NCBI GenBank assembly: GCA_023146135.1
Contig: JAGLCR010000008.1
Span: 1-57,218 of the forward strand
Source: Bacteroidales bacterium
GTDB taxonomy: Bacteria > Bacteroidota > Bacteroidia > Bacteroidales > UBA1556
Length of the DNA stretch: 57,218 bases
Direction of reading: 5' to 3'
Part shown: piece by piece, positions 53,153 to 57,218 of the stretch
How the letters are laid out: every line of letters starts with the position of its first letter
Numbering within the stretch: position 1 is the first letter of the stretch
Made by a program: the position numbers and the translations under genes
The notes under the pieces: generated by a model
What the model saw: only the letters and a program-made list of their open reading frames with translations
What the model was told of the DNA's origin: nothing
Database searches by the model: none

Positions 53153-55756
53153 ATGAGTAAATCGAATAAAAGGTATTTAAAACGAATTTTCTGGACTCTT
53201 TTATTCACGACAGCCATCATCATCTCCGCTGGTATATCCCTTGCCTATCTATATGAAGCTGAGGTAAAGCAATTTGCCATTGAAAAAATTAACGAACAAA
53301 CCAACTCAAAAATAAAGGTTGAAAAGATTGAACTAAGCTTCTTAAAACGCTTCCCTATGGCAGCTCTGCAATTTCATAATGTAGAAATTATGGAATCTGT
53401 AAAAACCGGCGAAGCAGGAAACCTTCTCAAGGCTGAGGATATTTTCTTAAAATTTGATGTAATAGATTTACTACAAAGTAAAATCGTGCTTAAAAATGTT
53501 GAGATAAATAATTCCAAACTAAATTTGATTGTATTTGAAGATGGTAGCGATAACTTTCACATTTTTAAAGAGCGAGATACGACAGAGTCTACCTATCTAT
53601 TACAACATGTTTCCATTTCTGTACTTAATTCAGAATTATGGTATCACAATTATGCCACTAAACAAAAAATGGATTTAAAAATTCATGAAACAAAACTATC
53701 AGGTGACTTTGAAGAAAAACATCTTGATTTGAGTTTAGTAAGCGAGCTGCTTATCCGCGAATATATTTCTGAAGGATATACCATGTTTTCAAACAAAACA
53801 CTAACAACCGACTTAAATATATCTATTAATCCCAAAACAAAGCAATTTGAGTTTAACAGGGGAAATATTACATTTAATAAAATTCCTTTTGTTATTTCAG
53901 GAAACATGGAAAAGCCTAAGGAGGGTGTTTTATTAAATGTACGACTTCAAGCAAAATCATTATCTCTTGCACAAATAATCAGCACCATTCCGCAAGCCTA
54001 TAAAACGGGTATCGAAGACTATACTTTTCAAGGATTATTAAGTATAGATGCCAATATCAACGGTTTGATTGTAGCCCGCTCTACTCCTAGGCTTCAAGTA
54101 GATATATTATTAGAGAATGCACATATTGAAAGTCAACTGTTTGATGCAAAAATGCATAATATAAATATGCAAGCACAATACAGCAATGGCAAAAAACACT
54201 CTTTATCTTCTTCAGCTGTGCAAATCAAAAACCTGAGTTTTGAAATGAATGATAGTAAGTTTCAAGCAAAAATAAAACTAAGCAATTTCGTAAAATCAAA
54301 GCTTATTGCAGAAGTAAATGCTGAAATAAACTTGGATGAACTTATCAAATTTACAGGAAATCTATTTGGTATAGAAAAGTTAAGTGGTACAACAGGACTG
54401 AACTTAAAAATTGCAGGCAATGTATTGGGTATTGTTGGCAAGGAGGCCATAAATATCGAAGGTTTAGACTACCAAGCAAGCCTGATGATGAAAGGGGTAA
54501 GTATTAAGCATAGTATAAGTGATGCTTACTATCAAAATATGGTGGGTAGTTTAAGCATTAATGCAAATGATATTCATATTGACCCTACTTGGCTTGAGAT
54601 TAATGGCCATCGCCACAAAATTAATGGAAGTATTAAAAACTATAAAAAATGGAATGCTAAGCCCGAACATCAAAAAATAATCATTAGAGGAGAGGCAAGT
54701 ATTTCAAATATGTCCTATGCTGATATTGATCAAATAATTGGAGGGGAGAAAGACAGTGATGGAACCTTCCCAAAGGGAGTAGATTTGATATTAAAGTTTT
54801 CAGCTGATTCATTTTACTGGGATCATTTATTAGCTAAAAAAGCCACTGGCATATTTAGCCTGCGTAATCAAACAATAAGCGTGCATAACACTAAATTTCA
54901 AGCGTTTTCAGGCAATATTGAAACGCAATTTACACTTAATGGAAGCAATAATAGTGCGCGACCATTTTCTTGTAAAGGAAGCCTATATGGGGTTGATGTT
55001 ACTCAGGTATTTACCGGCTTCAATAATTTTGGCCAAGACGTTATCACAAACACAAACATTAAGGGCAAGCTTAATTCGACCTTTCTTCTTAATGCTAACT
55101 TCGATGATAAATGGAATTTTGATTCTGAGACACTTGTTTTAGAATCGGATATTACTATAAAGAATGGAGAGCTAAATAATATAAAGGAGCTAGATGCCTT
55201 ATCAAACTATACGCGCATCGATGATTTTTCACATATTGCATTTTCTACTCTTGAAAATTCTATTCAAATAAAGAATCGTACTATAAGTATTCCTAATATG
55301 ATAGTAAAATCCAATAAAATGGATATTGATCTTACTGGAACACATGGTTTTGATAATAACTACGATTACCATATGGGTGTTTTGATGTCGGATGTATTAT
55401 TTAACAAGGCTAAGGAAAACAATAAAAATGAATTTGGTGAAGTGGAAAGTGATGGCTATGGAAAAACCAAACTTTTCTTTCATGTTTTTGGTAAGGGAGA
55501 TGATATACATGTTAAATATGACCGAAAGGGCTTATCAAAAAAGATAAAGAATGATATGAAAGATGATGGCAACGAATTGAAGTCGGTGCTTAATAAAGAG
55601 TTTGGTTGGTTTAATAAATCTCAAGACAAAACACCACCTGACAGTAGTTCTCGACCCCTCAAAGACAAAAAGAAAGAGGAGGCTAAAAAGCAAGATGAAG
55701 GAGAATTTATCTTTGAATGGGACGAAGGAGAGGAAGAAGCTCCAGACACCCTATAA
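53153..55756 (+). CDS. AsmA-like envelope protein
   Basis: The 867-residue protein has a short cytoplasmic start, one membrane segment (about 12-33) and a long periplasmic beta-rich chain. The AsmA N-terminal pattern KIKVEKIELSFLKRFPMAALQFHNVEIME near 48-76 is clear, as are the C-terminal AsmA-like repeats around 640-750 (for example NGELNNIKELDALSNYTRI). AsmA-family proteins bridge inner and outer membranes and are thought to move phospholipids. The last ~70 residues are highly charged (KKKEEAKKQDEGEFIFEWDEGEEEAPDTL). That is unusual for the family, and why it should be there is unknown. It is likely cotranscribed with rluB. Confidence 0.86.
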   Translation: MSKSNKRYLKRIFWTLLFTTAIIISAGISLAYLYEAEVKQFAIEKINEQTNSKIKVEKIELSFLKRFPMAALQFHNVEIMESVKTGEAGNLLKAEDIFLKFDVIDLLQSKIVLKNVEINNSKLNLIVFEDGSDNFHIFKERDTTESTYLLQHVSISVLNSELWYHNYATKQKMDLKIHETKLSGDFEEKHLDLSLVSELLIREYISEGYTMFSNKTLTTDLNISINPKTKQFEFNRGNITFNKIPFVISGNMEKPKEGVLLNVRLQAKSLSLAQIISTIPQAYKTGIEDYTFQGLLSIDANINGLIVARSTPRLQVDILLENAHIESQLFDAKMHNINMQAQYSNGKKHSLSSSAVQIKNLSFEMNDSKFQAKIKLSNFVKSKLIAEVNAEINLDELIKFTGNLFGIEKLSGTTGLNLKIAGNVLGIVGKEAINIEGLDYQASLMMKGVSIKHSISDAYYQNMVGSLSINANDIHIDPTWLEINGHRHKINGSIKNYKKWNAKPEHQKIIIRGEASISNMSYADIDQIIGGEKDSDGTFPKGVDLILKFSADSFYWDHLLAKKATGIFSLRNQTISVHNTKFQAFSGNIETQFTLNGSNNSARPFSCKGSLYGVDVTQVFTGFNNFGQDVITNTNIKGKLNSTFLLNANFDDKWNFDSETLVLESDITIKNGELNNIKELDALSNYTRIDDFSHIAFSTLENSIQIKNRTISIPNMIVKSNKMDIDLTGTHGFDNNYDYHMGVLMSDVLFNKAKENNKNEFGEVESDGYGKTKLFFHVFGKGDDIHVKYDRKGLSKKIKNDMKDDGNELKSVLNKEFGWFNKSQDKTPPDSSSRPLKDKKKEEAKKQDEGEFIFEWDEGEEEAPDTL

Positions 55757-55792
55757 ATGAACCTCAAGCTTCTATGAAAAGCACCTAATGGC

Positions 55793-56740
55793 TTAATCAA
55801 AATTGTAGTTATCCAAACTCGTAAACCGTTTTATATCTTTTGCCAATTCTAGAGTAAAATCTACTTTTTTATCCTCTCTTAGATGATGAGAATTCCTAAG
55901 CCAACTCTCATACCTTTCTTGGTATAAACTTCCACCTTTTGTATAATCAAAATAAAAAACATTGTCAATCTCTGAAGCAGCGCTGAATATCGTAACAATC
56001 TGTTTATTATCTTTTTGTAAACTAGCGTATTTTTCTCCTTCAGGTGCGTTAAATAGAATTAATACGATACCATTATCTCGGCACAAATTTACAATTGAAT
56101 AGAAATCTTCAAAAAGAATACTATCTATTCCTGCACGACCTGTTGGAAATAATTTATTAAAATTTTCCTCGCTAAACGCATTATCAAAATTCTCATTACT
56201 TGAAAATGCTCGTTTTCCATAATCCACATCTTTTGTTGGAATAATGAATGAAATTATTTCTCGTTTACTACTATTACTCAGATTTACAATTGCATCAGGA
56301 TATCTAAATAAAGAGCTAACAATATGGTAATCTTCCAAGAATAAGTCTCCCGAAACTTTGCTAAAACCCGTTCTCTTATCATTAAACGAAAACCAAGATA
56401 CTTCCAACAACACTACAGATGGCGTTTTAATACATTTATTTAGGTAGGCTTCAAGAGTAAGTTTTGAAATAGAAATATTTGACGATGAGTAGGCTAATAA
56501 TGCTGGCCTTAAATTAAGCTCTCTTTCCAATACTGTAGAATCAATAGATGATAGGAACTTGCTATTTCCTAGGCCTATCAAATCATAATCTAGCTTATTA
56601 AAAGCCTTATTAAATTCTTGATTATAATACATTTTGCGAGGAGGAAAACTGTGAAATGTTGATAGCGTATAATAAAATAATATTGAACAAAGAAGGCCAA
56701 CAAAAGTGAAAAGTAAAAATTTTAGAAGAAATAATTTCAT
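55793..56740 (-). CDS. Membrane-anchored SGNH-like protein, partner of the MBOAT gene
   Basis: The 315-residue protein has one N-terminal membrane segment (about 5-27) and a soluble part. The stretch DLIGLGNSKFLSSID near 52-66 resembles the GxSxx block I of SGNH/AlgX-type hydrolases. VVLLEVSWFSFND near 110 and SHHLREDKKVDFTLELAKDI near 288-307 could form the later His-containing block. It lies ten bases downstream of the MBOAT gene, in the same operon, as AlgJ/AlgX or DltD-type partners do. A role in surface-polysaccharide O-acylation is inferred from that context. The sequence match by eye is weak, so the family call is tentative. Confidence 0.6.
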   Translation of the reverse strand: MKLFLLKFLLFTFVGLLCSILFYYTLSTFHSFPPRKMYYNQEFNKAFNKLDYDLIGLGNSKFLSSIDSTVLERELNLRPALLAYSSSNISISKLTLEAYLNKCIKTPSVVLLEVSWFSFNDKRTGFSKVSGDLFLEDYHIVSSLFRYPDAIVNLSNSSKREIISFIIPTKDVDYGKRAFSSNENFDNAFSEENFNKLFPTGRAGIDSILFEDFYSIVNLCRDNGIVLILFNAPEGEKYASLQKDNKQIVTIFSAASEIDNVFYFDYTKGGSLYQERYESWLRNSHHLREDKKVDFTLELAKDIKRFTSLDNYNFD

Positions 56741-56750
56741 ATACTAAACA

Positions 56751-57218
56751 CTAAAATTGAAAATAAATAAATTGCTGAGACTTTCCCATAAACAAAAATA
56801 TTGCAAAAATGATTGAATAATATAGCGCATATCTATATGGCATTTTCCAATCCAAGGCAATCTTTGCCAAAGCATATTGTTCATTTCGCCCAATCCACTC
56901 AATTATTACAAAGATTACAATCAAAATAATGGTATAAAAAGCGATTAATATTTCTGCAAATTGAGGTATGGAAAAAAATGATTTCGAAAATATTGTTGAC
57001 AAATAGCTAAGCGCATGACTAATATTCTCGGCTCTAAAAAATATCCACGCTACTATGGTTAAGCTAAAAGTAAAACCTATTTGAGCAATTTCTCTTAAGC
57101 TTGGCAATAGTCTATTTTGAGCTACAGTGTCAGTATTTACTCGATTTTTATTTCGCAATAGCAAAGGCATGAAATATAGCGCATTTAATGCTCCCCAAAC
57201 AATAAATGTCCAATTTGC
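56751..57218 (-). CDS. MBOAT-family O-acyltransferase (AlgI-like), C-terminal part only
   Basis: The minus-strand frame is open to the window edge, so the real start is outside. The visible ~155 residues begin ANWTFIVWGALNALYFMPLLL and continue with membrane segments, including FTFSLTIVAWIFFRAENISHALSYL, which is a strong AlgI/MBOAT C-terminal signature. MBOAT proteins move acyl groups (usually acetyl) across the membrane onto polysaccharides. The conserved LWHG histidine would lie just upstream of the visible part, so it cannot be checked. The next gene downstream is an SGNH-like protein, the expected partner. Confidence 0.85.
   Translation of the reverse strand, partial: ANWTFIVWGALNALYFMPLLLRNKNRVNTDTVAQNRLLPSLREIAQIGFTFSLTIVAWIFFRAENISHALSYLSTIFSKSFFSIPQFAEILIAFYTIILIVIFVIIEWIGRNEQYALAKIALDWKMPYRYALYYSIIFAIFLFMGKSQQFIYFQF

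Overview
The window is AT-rich DNA from a member of the Bacteroidota. Three things support this. First, many secreted proteins end in a type IX secretion (T9SS) type A sorting domain (PNP motif near the C-terminus, final ...KxxxL/I). Second, gene starts are preceded by the Bacteroidota -7 box TAnnTTTG instead of a purine-rich ribosome binding site. Third, the gene content is typical of the phylum: SprE/PorW, a GldK-like protein, a TonB receptor with a DUF4249 partner, class III fructose-1,6-bisphosphatase and MORN_2/YwqK-like proteins. The organism cannot be placed more finely from sequence reading alone.

Layout. 1-2 kb: a heptose-nucleotide operon (gmhA, an hddC-like guanylyltransferase, gmhB) with overlapping genes. 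2.1-4.5 kb: a secreted MORN_2 protein overlapping mnmA, then apt. 4.7-11.2 kb: an ArsR regulator with a clear operator, class III fbp, a YgiQ-type radical SAM protein and metG. 11.2-16.2 kb: an accessory, repeat-rich stretch. It holds three decayed tRNA-Arg-like repeats running into an intact tRNA-Arg(CCT), several hairpins and terminators, two families of dispersed short repeats, an orphan lipoprotein, and a T9SS cargo protein with a MORN_2 lipoprotein. 16.2-27.5 kb: a giant T9SS surface protein, an orphan ORF, PBP1C and a gingipain-type C25 protease. 27.6-35.3 kb: a LutB-like iron-sulfur protein, a TonB receptor/DUF4249 pair, a NifS-like enzyme with a selenocysteine-lyase-like active site, and aspS. 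35.5-46.1 kb: a beta-helix T9SS protein, then a leftward block of queD, secreted endonuclease I and dihydroorotase, followed by a GldK-like protein, a dolichol-phosphate-mannose-synthase-like glycosyltransferase and SprE/PorW. 46.4-57.2 kb: a membrane-anchored HhH protein, a POT transporter, a second C25 protease with SprB-like repeats, rluB, an AsmA-like protein, and on the minus strand an SGNH-like protein with the end of an MBOAT acyltransferase.

How it fits together. Most of the window is housekeeping: translation, tRNA modification, nucleotide salvage and synthesis, and envelope building. T9SS cargo is scattered through it (six sorting-domain proteins, two of them C25 peptidases and one a secreted nuclease), along with one T9SS machinery component and one GldK paralogue. 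The least explained part is 11.2-16.2 kb. There, tRNA-like fragments are repeatedly paired with rho-independent terminators and separate small blocks of surface-protein genes. This could be a tRNA-anchored accessory locus that grows by duplication or insertion, but the mechanism is inferred and no recombinase is visible.
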